NCBI GenBank assembly: GCA_963682055.1
Contig: OY821740.1
Span: 11,308,814 to 11,372,813, forward strand
From: Primula veris
Lineage: Eukaryota > Streptophyta > Magnoliopsida > Ericales > Primulaceae
Reading direction: 5' to 3'
Length of the DNA: 64,000 bases
Positions 12,153 through 23,410 of the stretch are shown piece by piece. How positions within the stretch are numbered: the stretch's first letter is position 1; each line of letters begins with the position of its first letter. The position numbers were made by a program, and so were the translations under genes. Below the pieces are notes generated by a model. That model saw nothing but the letters and a program-made list of their open reading frames with translations, was not told where the DNA came from and searched no databases.

Positions 12153-13532
12153 TGTTGGTTTCCGTGTACGAAATAACAATTAATAATAAATAAAGGACTA
12201 AACAATAATTAAATAAAACCAGTGTAATCTTTATTAATTTCCAAATGGAATACAATAAACTGATTACAACATGTAGGTACTGAAACGTAAATAAAACAAA
12301 CGTTATCAGATTATTATTAATTAATAATCTGATGTACTGATTTGTAATTAATAGAAACTGCCGGAATGGAAAGTATAAACTTAACAGCCGGACTGTTCTG
12401 ATATGAACTGAAATGACAGGACTGAATTGAAACTATTCTAATTACAGAATTAAATTACAGAATAGTAATTACAGCAAAAACCAGAACTTTAAACTAATTA
12501 CAGAAAGGTACAACCAGAATTAAAAGCTACAGCTAAGGACATCAATTGAAATACTGAAATAAAAAAAAAAAGGACAGAATTGAAATACGTAAATGAAATG
12601 GACAGAATAAGAAGGCGTAAATGAAATGGACAGAATGTAAATAAAACAAGACGAGGCTACTGTTAACAGTATGCCCTTAACCGATATTCGCCCAACCACC
12701 TTGATGTTTCTGGTTGCGTTGGCGCTTCGATCCCAAGGTACAACGTCTCGGATGACTCGCCGGAAACTGGCGACGAGTCAAGGTCGAGCTGTTGGTGGGT
12801 GGTTCTCTCTGGTTCTAAAATGTAATGCTGTTTTTTTGAGAGATGATATATGCTTCTGTATTTTATTTTCAGAATGTTATATTTGTTTGACATGTGGGGG
12901 GTCTGCCTATTTATTGGCTTGCTGAGTATCTCAGCCATTAAAGACACTTTACTACTGTCAGTTTTCGAAATTCGAAACTGCAGTATTAACTTTGCAATGA
13001 ATTCATATTTATTGCAACAGTTACAGCTTTACTGGAAGCTTTTTCCCGAACAGGCACGCTTTTCTCGAACAGGCGCACTTTACCCGAACAGGAACACTTT
13101 ACCCGAATAGGAACAGGCGCACTTTTTCCCGTTGAGTTAAAAACCTAACGAGCAAGCCCGCCCGTCGAGCAAGTCCGCCACACTACTTTATATCCACATG
13201 GGATACCTTAGTATATATATTGTAAAAATCACTCATGATTTTCCAATGTGGGATAACCCTCATGGGTTAAATCTCATTTCTTTTCTCATTTTTCAGCATT
13301 GGCTTTATTGTCTCTTTCGAGTACCAACCTTCGAGTCCAATTATCATTCACACCTTTCCTCCGAATAGGTCATGCGATATACCGTTGCGAAGCTAGTCGC
13401 ACGAGCTACTCAACCGCATTGAGTATGGCCTCAGAAAAATTGAGGAGTCACATTGAAAATTGACTCAAAGATGGTCACTGACCACTTGGAACAAACATGT
13501 TAAAAACATGTTTTCCTATATTTTTTCCAACA
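12153..13532. mobile_element. Solo LTR, 1380 bp
   Basis: Begins TGTTGGTTTCC and ends TTTTTTCCAACA, with the perfect 5-bp target duplication taata on both sides (12148-12152, 13533-13537). No second LTR or internal region is present, so this is a solo LTR left by recombination. Short internal repeats (gaacaggcgcactttacccg and variants) lie at 13050-13130. The inverted TGTTGG/CCAACA ends resemble plant Ty1/copia LTRs, but the superfamily cannot be fixed without internal genes. Confidence 0.88.
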
Positions 13533-14381
13533 TAATAATTAAAAAGTTAGAAGTCGATAATATATGTTGGCATGAGATTGCAACGACCCAAATTATAAAG
13601 TTATCATCATATATAGGCGTACATTCATAAATATTAGTATCCAAAGCTTATTTTGCTTATTTTCCTTAAAAATTCATTTGTTTACATTGCAGATTTTTCT
13701 GAACAAAGCTTTAAGGGGACATATTTTTTGTTTACCTACAAGGCCAAAAAAAACTCAGAACCAACCATGGTCACAACTAGAAATGAGAGTAATCGCAAAA
13801 ATAGATCTTGATGAATATTTAGTTAACTTTTTTTTAATGGTTGTTTATGTTAAAGTATAGTATCGGTTGCTACTCTAAAATTGAGGAGCCTTATTTTCAG
13901 GGGCGGAACCGGATGGCAGGGGGTGCCAATAACCACCAAATGAACAAATAGTAAATTAGTTGAAATGGTAAATATAAATTTTTTATATCAAAATGTCCAT
14001 ATTTCGAATCTTTTGACTATTTTTTACTCTTCATTTAATTAAGATTAACGTACTATTTGACTTCTCTATTAATTAATTGTATATTTAAGGAACTATTACA
14101 AGGTTTTATAAAAAATTTTTTTTTTTTTTTAGTTTCATAGTAATATTGCAACTAAGTTTAAACTAATAAATTCGTATTGTAGTCAATTTTTCTATATCGT
14201 TTGAAATTTTTAGATTAATGGACAAGTAGCTAAGTATTAATCTCCAAGTTTTTTTTGGTTTTTTATAACGTTTTGTTGTTATTGCAATAAAAAAAAAATT
14301 CAACGTTTTAAATTTTTATATCAATGAACAAGTCAACTAAATTTTAAAGTTAAATTTTTATTTTTATTTTTATTTTATACC
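13533..14381. other. Spacer with a truncated hAT-like end
   Basis: No gene recognised. At 13899 the sequence caggggcggaaccggatgg matches the 5' terminus of the hAT MITE at 10388, but no closing terminus or target duplication is seen. Remainder is AT-rich. Confidence 0.4.
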
Positions 14382-14574
14382 CACTGCAAAAAAATACCTA
14401 AATAGCGACGGGATTAGTGACGATATTTTTTGTTACGAGCTTATTAGCGACGGTTTTTATGACGGTTTTGTAACAGTTTAGTCAATTTGCAACAGATTTG
14501 TGACAGTTTTTTAAATTAGTGACATGTTTGTGACAGTTTTTGACTCTCACTAAATCAAACATTATTTTGTAGTG
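14382..14574. mobile_element. 193-bp CACTA MITE (sibling of the one at 613)
   Basis: Ends CACTGCAAAAAA... and ...ATTTTGTAGTG, flanked by acc on both sides (14379-14381, 14575-14577). The interior is the reverse complement of 613-806 (for example gtgacagtttttgactctc against gagagtcaaaagctgtcac). Same family, independent insertion. Confidence 0.85.
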
Positions 14575-14884
14575 ACCGTTTATTATTATTTTACTAAAAA
14601 AAAGATTTACGCCCCCAAACAATTGATTAATCATGGTTCTGCTTATTTTGCTAATTGTACTAAATTTAGCCTAGCAGTTCAGTCTTGATAACAATCAACA
14701 AAAACCAAGTTCGAATAAGTTAGTTTTGATAAAGATACAGGAAAGGATAGACCGAGACAAACAATGTTTTTCTCCCGTTTCTTGTGGATGCGACTCAGTA
14801 GTTACAATTCTTACCCCGTCTCCAAGATTCCGTTTGCTCCCGGCCCCAGCTTATTTTCAATCACCGTGACATGGTCAATTACTT

Positions 14885-15564
14885 TTTTTTCGTAAGTTTT
14901 TTCTTTTAGCAAAAGAAACATTTCATTTAAAGAGGGAACTAAGCCCCGATATAGTTTTTACATCATTTCCTCCTTGTACACGGAGGTACCATAAGCTAAA
15001 TAGCAAAAGGTACAAAATAAACACTACTGCATAACTAGCAACATAGAATTGAGAAATTTAAAAACAAATTGATACATCCTCTGCGGTAGCGTTTTTCGCC
15101 TCTCATCTCCCTTAGGCTGTTTTAACTTTACGAAAGTTCATAATACCATTATGATCCCACATATATACTCCATAAGCATTTACCGGTAGCAAAACAACAT
15201 TCCAATACGTGTTAAATGAGCCAATTGAACCCACTTTAGCTAGGCTATCCGCAATCTTATTTTGTTCTCTGCACACAAAATTCATGTCACCTACAATTGC
15301 CTCCAAAAGTAATAAAATATCATCACATAAGTTTAAAAACTTTATATCCACTATTTTCGGGTTTTTCCACCAATTTACAATTAATAAAGAGTCTGTTTCT
15401 ACCTCGACATTAACCAAGCACAAAAAGTAACAGATCAATAACCCGCTAAACAAATCATTCAATTTCGCGTCCATCACATTTACACTAGAAAAATTGTAAG
15501 CCACAATCATGTCACTATCCATATCTCTTACAATACATCCACCCCAGCCAATTTCTGGTCTCTT
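14885..15564 (-). mobile_element. 5'-truncated L1-type LINE with RNase H domain
   Basis: Flanked by a 16-bp direct repeat acatggtcaattactt (14869-14884 and 15565-15580), the long variable duplication typical of L1 retrotransposition. The element is in minus orientation: a poly-T-rich stretch at the left end is the poly-A tail. Minus-strand ORF 15112-15522 encodes the back half of an RNase H domain with EVETDSLLIVNWW and CREQNKIADSLAKVG (catalytic Asp positions in context), as found downstream of RT in plant L1 elements. RT itself is missing. The paralogous spacer near 6630 keeps the empty site (acatggtctaacttc). Confidence 0.88.
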
Positions 15565-15580
15565 ACATGGTCAATTACTT

Positions 15581-17692
15581 CAAAGTTCACTCCATTTACT
15601 TTTTTGTGATGCTTTTTTTGTTTGCAAAATTAGAACGTGTGAATATGTAAAATGTTAATTGTCAACTGCAAGTCATTGTCACCAAATGTCCAAGTGACCA
15701 TACTTTTATTTACCGAGCTATCTGAACAGTGATTTAAAATCTTGAAGCCCCATGAAGTTTTGAAAGTAATATTTGAGGTTTCTGAAATTTAGATAAATAA
15801 TAAATATTAACGCTAAATACCCAACAAAAAGAACATGAAATAGTAATAGCAAAATTCGTAATATATCTTGTAGTTTTTTTTTAGCTTTTATTTAAATTAA
15901 TTGTAGAACATCATATATCCATATGCTAATATTTAGCTCAAATTATGCGCCTTCTATACTACGAGTCAAGACCTCGTTCTCTAATTCTGTTCCCCTTCTA
16001 TGTTTTTTCATCGTTTTAACTTTAATTATAAAGGGAAAGAGCATATCCCCACGCCTATACTACGATTCAATTTAATTTTGTATAAATAAAATACCTTCTC
16101 TTCTAGTTTGGAGAAAATGTTGTGAAATTAGCTAGGAAAATAACCATTATGTTTACCCTGTCAACTGTCATTTTCGCTTTATTTCGTCAAAAAAATTTAA
16201 CGGTTTTTTTTTGCTATGAAACCGTGAATAGTTCAAACTTGATCTTTGGAGCACTACGAGAGACGGTGAGACTTGAGAGATACGTAACATTGCTTTATGA
16301 CACACACAATCGATTCAAGTAAGCAAAGTTATTTTTTTATCGCATCTGAATATATACCTAATTAATATGTATCACAACCCAATTATATAGCAACTGAGAA
16401 TAAGAAGTGACATTTATAGTTCTATATATCTGTAATTCCATGTGACATTCAAATCTGACATCATTTATTTGTTTATCATTATTAAATATAAAAAATTCGT
16501 TTTGACCAATGAAGATGAAAACAACCTATCAAGTTTTTAAAGATTCATCAACAGGATATTTCAAGAAACTTTCACACAAGTTAGATACAGGGACTAGCCT
16601 AAAATAGAATAAAATTGATAATGAGAAGAAGGAAAAAAACAGTTATAATAATATTTGTCGAAACTTAATTAAGTGCTGCATAACAATTAATACCGTTTAC
16701 CAGTTTTGACTCAATACTTCTTGTACTCTCCATTTCGTTTTCTTTCTGACATTTTTGTAATTTATGTCAATTGCGGCGAGTGGATAAAAAGAAAGAATTT
16801 AACTGCTCACCAAATTCCCCAATCGAAAATTATGTCTTGCCGTATTTTTATCTTTTGCATTTATCTTTGCAAAACCGGTTCGTGGAGACTTGAAGACAGG
16901 TAAAATAAACACGCAATAATTAATTTAATGGTAACATTGAAATAAATAACAAATTAGCACAAATTATTAAATGGAAGAGGAAAAAACTTGTAAGTTTTCC
17001 TAACCATAAGCAATGATTTCTTATTTATTTTGTGCAAGATTCAAATAAATATTATAGAGGACAGAAAACATCTCATCGCCGCCAAACAAAAAGCAAAACT
17101 AGGCTATCGTATGACTCCAAATATTCTATCTCTATTCTTTATCCTCTTCTGTGCCCCCTTATTTATTTTATGCAAAAAATTATTGTAAAAATTTTAAAAA
17201 AAATTATGCAATTACTATAACACATTTATAAATACATTTCAATAATTATTTTTTAAAAAAAAATTCACACGCAATTTATTTTGAAATAAGTTTAAAAATC
17301 AGTATAAATTAAACATTAAATCTTAGAAAAATTGTTTAAAACATTAATATGTCCAAATGTTTAAAAATCTAAATACAATATAACATAAAACTTATAAACT
17401 TACGGAAAAAGTTGTCAAAATTTAAAATTTGAGTGAAAATAAGCAAGAAGACACAAAAGGAGATAGAGAATAGTGATAGAAGATTTGAACGACACCTCCT
17501 CATGATTATAAAACAGTAATCCTTTTATTAAGTATTTCGATCGTAATTTGTTTAAAACAGTTATTGTGTTTAGGGTAACTTGACTTAAAATTAAAGTTGT
17601 AACTGACAATGCGTAACAACACTAGGTTAGAACTTCGAGTTTATGTTTTTTGAACTAATTTTTTCTATAAAACACATGTAATTATTTTTTGC
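15581..17692. other. Spacer paralogous to 6.6-8.1 kb
   Basis: Collinear with 6640-8150 but diverged by small indels. It has no supported coding region. It ends at the 3' boundary of the neprosin relic at 17.7 kb. Confidence 0.6.
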
Positions 17693-17949
17693 CACAATTT
17701 TGATCATGGACAACTTGAGCTTCGTCCAGAGCCACGATAGGAGAAGAACTTCCCCAGACAGCACGTGGGGTCATCCCTAGTTTTACATCATAACATTTTT
17801 GTTAGGGCTCGGGTTACGTGGGGTCGTCCCTAGTTTTACATCATAACATTTTTTGTTAGGGCTCGCTAACCCGACCAAGTTTATCGCAGGCCAGAGAGTA
17901 TTGGTTATATCAACGGTTTGAACATTTATGACATGTTAGCTTCGGTCCC

Positions 17950-18918
17950 AACAGAAAATTATTAAAGAGCTTGTTAATCTTATTTTGCTTCACAGCAATA
18001 AAGATAAAATGTTTCCTATTTATTGGAATTTGTGTGATCTACACCTTTTAAGGCATGCTCAAATAGATAAAAAAGTACAATTAGTTAAATGGGCAAATCC
18101 ACCTACTGGCTACATGAAATTAAACACTAATGGTTGTTTCAAAAGTGCTACTAATTCTAATGGCATAGGAGGACTTTTCAGAGACTCAAAGAGTACTTGT
18201 GTCAATGTTTTTCATCACCTGCACAGGGCAAATCCAGTATTGAAGCTGAAATCTTAGCGATCTTAATGGGGTTAAAAAGAACAAATTACAGTAATCTAAT
18301 TATTGAAAGTGACTCTCTAATTTTGGTTAGAAGAAAATCAAAAAGGTAATTGGAAAATCAGACACATCATCAACGAAATTAAAAATCTAAATAAAAAGGT
18401 TACTTATCTTATTTGTTTTGTGCCTAGATAAGCCAATTCTGGTGCTGATTTGTTAGCAAATCTAGGTTGTGTTGCTTGGTTTGAAAATCTCTAGCAAGCT
18501 CACTGACTTCCCACAAAGACTGAAAAATATCATAGATCTGGTAAAGAAATGGTTAACATATTTACGGTTTCAACATGAGGAGGAGTAGAAACACCAAGAT
18601 GAAGGAAGAGAGAGGAGGCTCTCTCTCTATATATCTATTTGGTCTGAGATTGAAGTGTCTGGTGCAGACGAAGAACTGGAGTGAATGAGATGTATGCTTA
18701 TTACATCTTTAATCTCCAAAGTTCCAAGAAGATTACGAGATTATACACGCTTTTGGTTTTGTTCATTTAAAGTTTTAATTTATATTTCTAAGCCCCTGTA
18801 TTTGTTTTCACTGCACTATTGATACTCTGTTTTATTGTTGTAGGGGGTTTTTCCTCCACTTTTTATTCTTATCAATAAATAAAAAAGTGAGTTTTTCCTA
18901 CAATTAAAAAAAAAAATA
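17950..18918 (+). mobile_element. L1-type LINE 3' fragment with RNase H remnant
   Basis: The plus strand at 17985-18257 encodes VKWANPPTGYMKLNTNGCFK...GIGGLFRDS, the start of an RNase H domain of plant non-LTR elements. Further RNase H pieces follow in shifted frames (EAEILAI, IIESDSL). The element ends in an A-rich tail at 18906-18917. It is inserted in the neprosin relic, whose sequence resumes at 18918. A target duplication is not clear. Confidence 0.75.
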
Positions 18919-18961
18919 CACCCTAGGCATAGGAAATATCCAGTGCCCATATCTGGTTTCA

Positions 18962-19306
18962 CTAGTAATAGTTGTCCACGCGTTACGTGTGCGATACCCA
19001 GTGACATCCCGATAAATAAAATTAATATTAAAAAAAAATCGAATGATTAAATATAATTGATTAATAATCGTATATAAAAAGTAATATAATATTTTTCTCT
19101 TATAAAAAATACGCGTGACGATTTTGTTTGTAATATAAATGTGTGAAAAATAATATTTTTTTAAGTTATTTATGTATTTGAATTGAATGATGACATTTAA
19201 AAGTAATTACAATATTAGAGTGAATGTATTTTTGAAAATTTTAGATAAAATTTGACAGTTTCAAAATTCTTGACTTGTCTCGTATTAATAGTATAATATA
19301 ATATGA
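18962..19306 (-). mobile_element. Short non-autonomous Helitron
   Basis: Read on the minus strand it begins TC (preceded by A), passes through ACTATTAATACGAG, and ends with a GC-rich near-palindrome CACACGTAACGCGTG followed about 11 nt later by CTAG and then T. This is the A-TC...hairpin-CTRR-T layout of Helitrons. 345 bp, no Rep/helicase. It lies within the last exon of the neprosin relic. Confidence 0.7.
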
Positions 19307-19995
19307 TGATGTGATATATCACAATTTCATGACCTCCCCACTTCACAGATGTAGCATAATATCCAGGCGGCTAAACAATGTGATGGCCAGTATCTTTCTA
19401 AATATAGTAATTTTCAAAGCAATAAATATAGTAAATTGAATGATACTATCATTACAAAACGTTTACAAATTCAGTGAATTGAAAAGATTAGTAATTAAAT
19501 ACACATTATTTCCAAAAAAAAAAAAAAACAGACCGTAATATGTGTCATTCATTGTCCCATAATTTTCCAAAATTAATGAGTGGATTTACAAAGACCATTA
19601 AATTTACCCGTTTTCTATTTTCTAAATGACATAAATTATGGTAATAATTAATTGTATTGAATAGTGATTATTAGCTTTCTATATATAGAATCAATAACTG
19701 TAATAGTGATTACCCGTTGTGATGTAGAGAAGTCGATCGAAGAGAGGAAGAGATGCAACTATTACTTTTCACCGTAGGTATTTTAAATGGGTTGTTGCAT
19801 AAATAATCCGACCCGATCCGTGCTAAGTTGCACTTTTACCCAAACCACAACGGGTCGGATCGGGTTGAAACCCGTATTTTTGCCATCCCTAAATTTATGA
19901 TTAAAAAATTATAGGAATGTAATCGAATGCAGACATAAAGACTAATTACCGTCCAGTAGATGAAAAATCTTGTTGTTTTATCGTGGAATAAATGT

Positions 19996-21616
19996 GGGTT
20001 AACCTAGCATTTAAATTAAATGTCAATTCATGATGTTACAGAGAAGGTTTCAAGACAACACTTTTTTTTTTATCGGAATGGTGGGAAAACCCACATTTTT
20101 ATTTATTTATTATTTACGTAATAAAAATGTGGATGAAATTCAAGACAACATTTGTACAAAGTAATTTAGATATGTTTTTCTGCCTCCACTGCATGCACTC
20201 GAAGTCTATAAAGTACGGCATTATGATATTATATATAGCACATCTTATAAGTTAAAATTCCCAGTCCATTTGGGACGAGTGACTATATATTCTCAATCAA
20301 TTTGATATAGTAGCAAAGTTGAGTAAAACATATTAAAGGGTTATTTGTTTTGCACTTTCATTATCCAGCTTGTAGGTATATATGGTATGTTCAGGAATGC
20401 ATGGTACTTTATTAAACCTTTGTCTTTTTATTTTTTCCCTTGTTATATTTTTGGCTTTTCCTCTTCTGGGTAAGGATCTAAATATTATACTTACCTCTAA
20501 GTGTCTTTTTATTTTATGACATCCTTTATAAATAGGTTATAATCATTTTCTTAAATATTTTAATTTGATTATAATTTGTTTAGAATAGCTATTTGGCATA
20601 CCTAATAATTGCATGCATATCTCTATGCATGATTTTGTGAATTTTGTCAACCCCCACTCCCAAACCAGATTTACGATTTGTGGCTTGACTGTTGGCTAGT
20701 AGAAGGTGTAAAACTGATGCAGAGGAGCTAAATCTCCGATCTTTTTAGAAGCATATGTGTATCATGCATAAATCAATTTGCTAGAATTCAACATGGAAGA
20801 AGGTTAAAGTTGCATGCAACCAAGAAAATTTCAGGAACTATTTACTGAGGGATGACCAACAAATATAAACATCTCTTCAATATTAGTACTGGTTTACACA
20901 TTTCCTTTTACACTTATATTAGTAGTTGTTTCATTTGTTGCATTGGTCCGTCTTCCCGAAACAACACCGTATAGTTTAATGTACATACGAGTAATTAATA
21001 CATTCAAGAAAAACGCTTACATTCTACTCTCAGCTATATACAAACACATTCAATGTACTAAAAAAACTCGTTTTAAAACGCGTCGAGTCTCGCTTTTACT
21101 TAAATCTAAAAAAAAATTGTTCAGCTTTAGATGCCTAAAACTAAAAAAAAAACAGCGCTTTTACGCATCAATGCTAAAATACACATCTCAAAACTCAAAA
21201 AAAAAAACAAGATTTAGTTAAGAACAAAATAAATAAAGTAATATCACAAATTGGTATAATACAAGAGCAACTAAGTGGACCATTGTTCTATATTCAAAAT
21301 GTTTACAACTACAATTATGTGATAGATGAATCTAAAAATAAGTTATCAAAGGTAATTTTTAATACTATTTTAATAGATTTTATGATTAAACTACTTGAAT
21401 AGTAGTTATTCCTAATCTTTTGGACCTATTATGTTAATGTATCTAATTGTTATTGAATATACAAATATTCGTCTTTTTAGTAAACCTTACGCTTTTAATG
21501 TTGGAGCTTTCGGTTTAGTAAAACTCTCATGAAAACGCTTTAGCGATGCTTTAAGGTTATTGAGTTTTGTTTTAACGTTTCAATACATTGAATGCATGTA
21601 ATCCCGTTTCACCTCA
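19996..21616. other. Spacer, nothing supported
   Basis: AT-rich. A short hairpin-like segment lies at 20066-20132 (gtgggaaaacccac and an AT-rich inverted stretch). The plus-strand ORF at 20943-21221 is lysine-rich low-complexity sequence without family resemblance and is not called a gene. Confidence 0.45.
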
Positions 21617-21885
21617 AATTTAGTCATGGATAAACTGAATTTTGTCCAGAGAGCCACGTCCACAGAAGAAGTAGCTTACTCAACCAGCACGTGGGATCGT
21701 ATTGAGCCTTATATCATAGCACTTTCTATTAAGAGTTGCCAACCAATTAGTATTAATCGATGTATAACCTTTTAGGACCAAGTTTACATCATCTGTAGAG
21801 TAGTGGTTATAACAAAGTAGGCAGTTCTTATGAAGTTAGCTTCCTGATACCTTTACTGTAGGAAATATCTATAGTTTAAAATTTG
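21617..21885 (-). pseudogene. Neprosin last-exon relic (copy at 21.7 kb)
   Basis: The minus strand resembles the C-terminus (the stretch tttgtccagagagccacgtcc corresponds to the GSGRNS end; catcatagcactt... corresponds to the CYxxx strand; gaagttagcttc to KASYF). It is truncated before the WGGEI region at about 21885 and has frame breaks. Similar to the copies at 8.2 and 17.7 kb. Confidence 0.65.
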
Positions 21886-21969
21886 TTTCATTATTACAAT
21901 TTTATATCGGGATTTTATTCGTTTAGTACACCAAACTATCTGCTTTTAATGATTTGGGTATCCATCTTT

Positions 21970-22365
21970 CAAATTTTTCATTTTGGGTTACCACACTATA
22001 ATAATTTTTCAATTTAGGTACCACCGTCTAAATTAATTACGGAATCATGTCACGTCACATTTAACAAACGTTAATTTGAGAGGCTAATTTGATAATTTTA
22101 TACAAAAATATGTTATGCTAGAAAAACGTTTCTTCCAATTTCACACATAACAAAAATTTGGATTATGTGCTAATTTTTGTTATGTGTGAAATTGGGGGAA
22201 TTTTTTTTCTATCATGACATATTTTTATGAAATTTGTCAAATTAGTCTCTCAAATTAACGTTTGTCAAATGTCACGTAATATAATTCCGTGATTAATTTA
22301 GACGGTGGTACCTAAATTGAAAAATTATTATAGTTTGATACGCAAATAGAAAATTTTAAAAGCTG
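21970..22365. mobile_element. Foldback MITE
   Basis: Long imperfect inverted repeat whose core arms are perfect over 23 bp (22136-22158 and 22172-22194, loop 13 nt) and whose outer arms pair taggtaccaccgtctaaatt with aatttagacggtggtaccta. Non-coding. Superfamily not determined, because no target duplication was recognised. Confidence 0.7.
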
Positions 22366-23410
22366 TGTAATAAAATCGTTAACAGCACTATATGTTTGTG
22401 TACCAAACTATTTTTTCCCATTTTCTATCTAGGTCATGAATATAGAAAGATGCAGTTTTATGTACCAAAGATGTTTCGATAGTCTCCATGGCCTAAACAA
22501 TCAAAAGTACTTAAATGGGTGCTGAATCAGAAAGTTGGGCTTCATATTCCCTAACGCAGCATAACTTAACCTACTTCTCACTTGTGTGTTACAAATTAAT
22601 CTTTTTGAATTTTGAAGACTGATGTTGTGCACAAGCAGGCAAAAACAAACCAAGTATGCTAGTTAAAAACAATAGGCATGGCTCTTTTAACAGTCAAAGA
22701 AAGAAAATTCCATAGAACATGTACAGAGAAAGCTACAAGACCCAATTCTTCAAGCATAGAATTGGAACATCCTCTTCTAATGGGGCCCACAAATTTTAAA
22801 AAATAACATAGACTTACAACTTATTTCTATTAGTTATATAAAAAATATACTACTGTACTTATATTCAACAATAGTGTTGCAGTGAGTTTGTCTGTAAATA
22901 TAGTATGGTCACTACGTGGACTTGGAAACTAAATTTACCAAATCAAACAATATAAGAATAATTATTGACAAAATTAAATCTCCACAAATAAGAAGAAAAA
23001 CAAAATAAAATTTTAATATAGTCGTATATAATAAATTAAAGTTTATTTTTTGGTTCATATATTGGATATTGATAATTTAGATGTCCGGATCATTTTTCGA
23101 TTTTCGTAAGTGATAAAAAATTAGAGAGGTCTCGATTTTTAAGTCTGCTTTGGGCCACTAAAATATTGAAGACGGCCTTGAACATGAATTGCATTGGCAA
23201 ACATATTTATATTTCTTCAAATTCCTTAAAAAGCTTAATACACTTCCACTCACACTACTACGTATACTTGCGGCTGTTTCCTTTGTACACATGGTATTGA
23301 CAACCACTTCATTCTTAATACAGGTAAACAAATTACAACACCGATTACATTTTATTCACTTTTATTTGTTTATCACAAATACATGTAACCTTTTTCCACC
23401 CCATATTTGA
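22366..23410. other. Spacer downstream of the complete neprosin gene
   Basis: AT-rich. The last 230 bp resemble 11320-11530 downstream of the copy at 11.5 kb and hold the presumed 3' UTR. No separate gene seen. Confidence 0.45.

Larger units (their letters stand above)
17693..19995 (-). pseudogene. Neprosin relic split by a LINE and a Helitron (copy at 17.7 kb)
   Basis: Pieces in minus order: an exon-5 remnant at about 19940-19995 (encodes RFFIYWT-like sequence before a decayed donor); the front of the last exon at 19325-19400 (gacctccccacttcacagatgtagcataat = ...YATSVKWGG-like); a short middle piece at 18918-18961; and the C-terminal part at 17693-17945. A LINE fragment (about 17950-18918) and a Helitron (18962-19306) interrupt it. 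A short stretch (gtggggtcatccctagttttacat...) is tandemly duplicated at 17766-17870. Dead gene. Confidence 0.75.

Noticed and set aside
20943..21221. Lysine-rich plus-strand ORF
   Set aside because: Low-complexity A-rich sequence with no conserved features.
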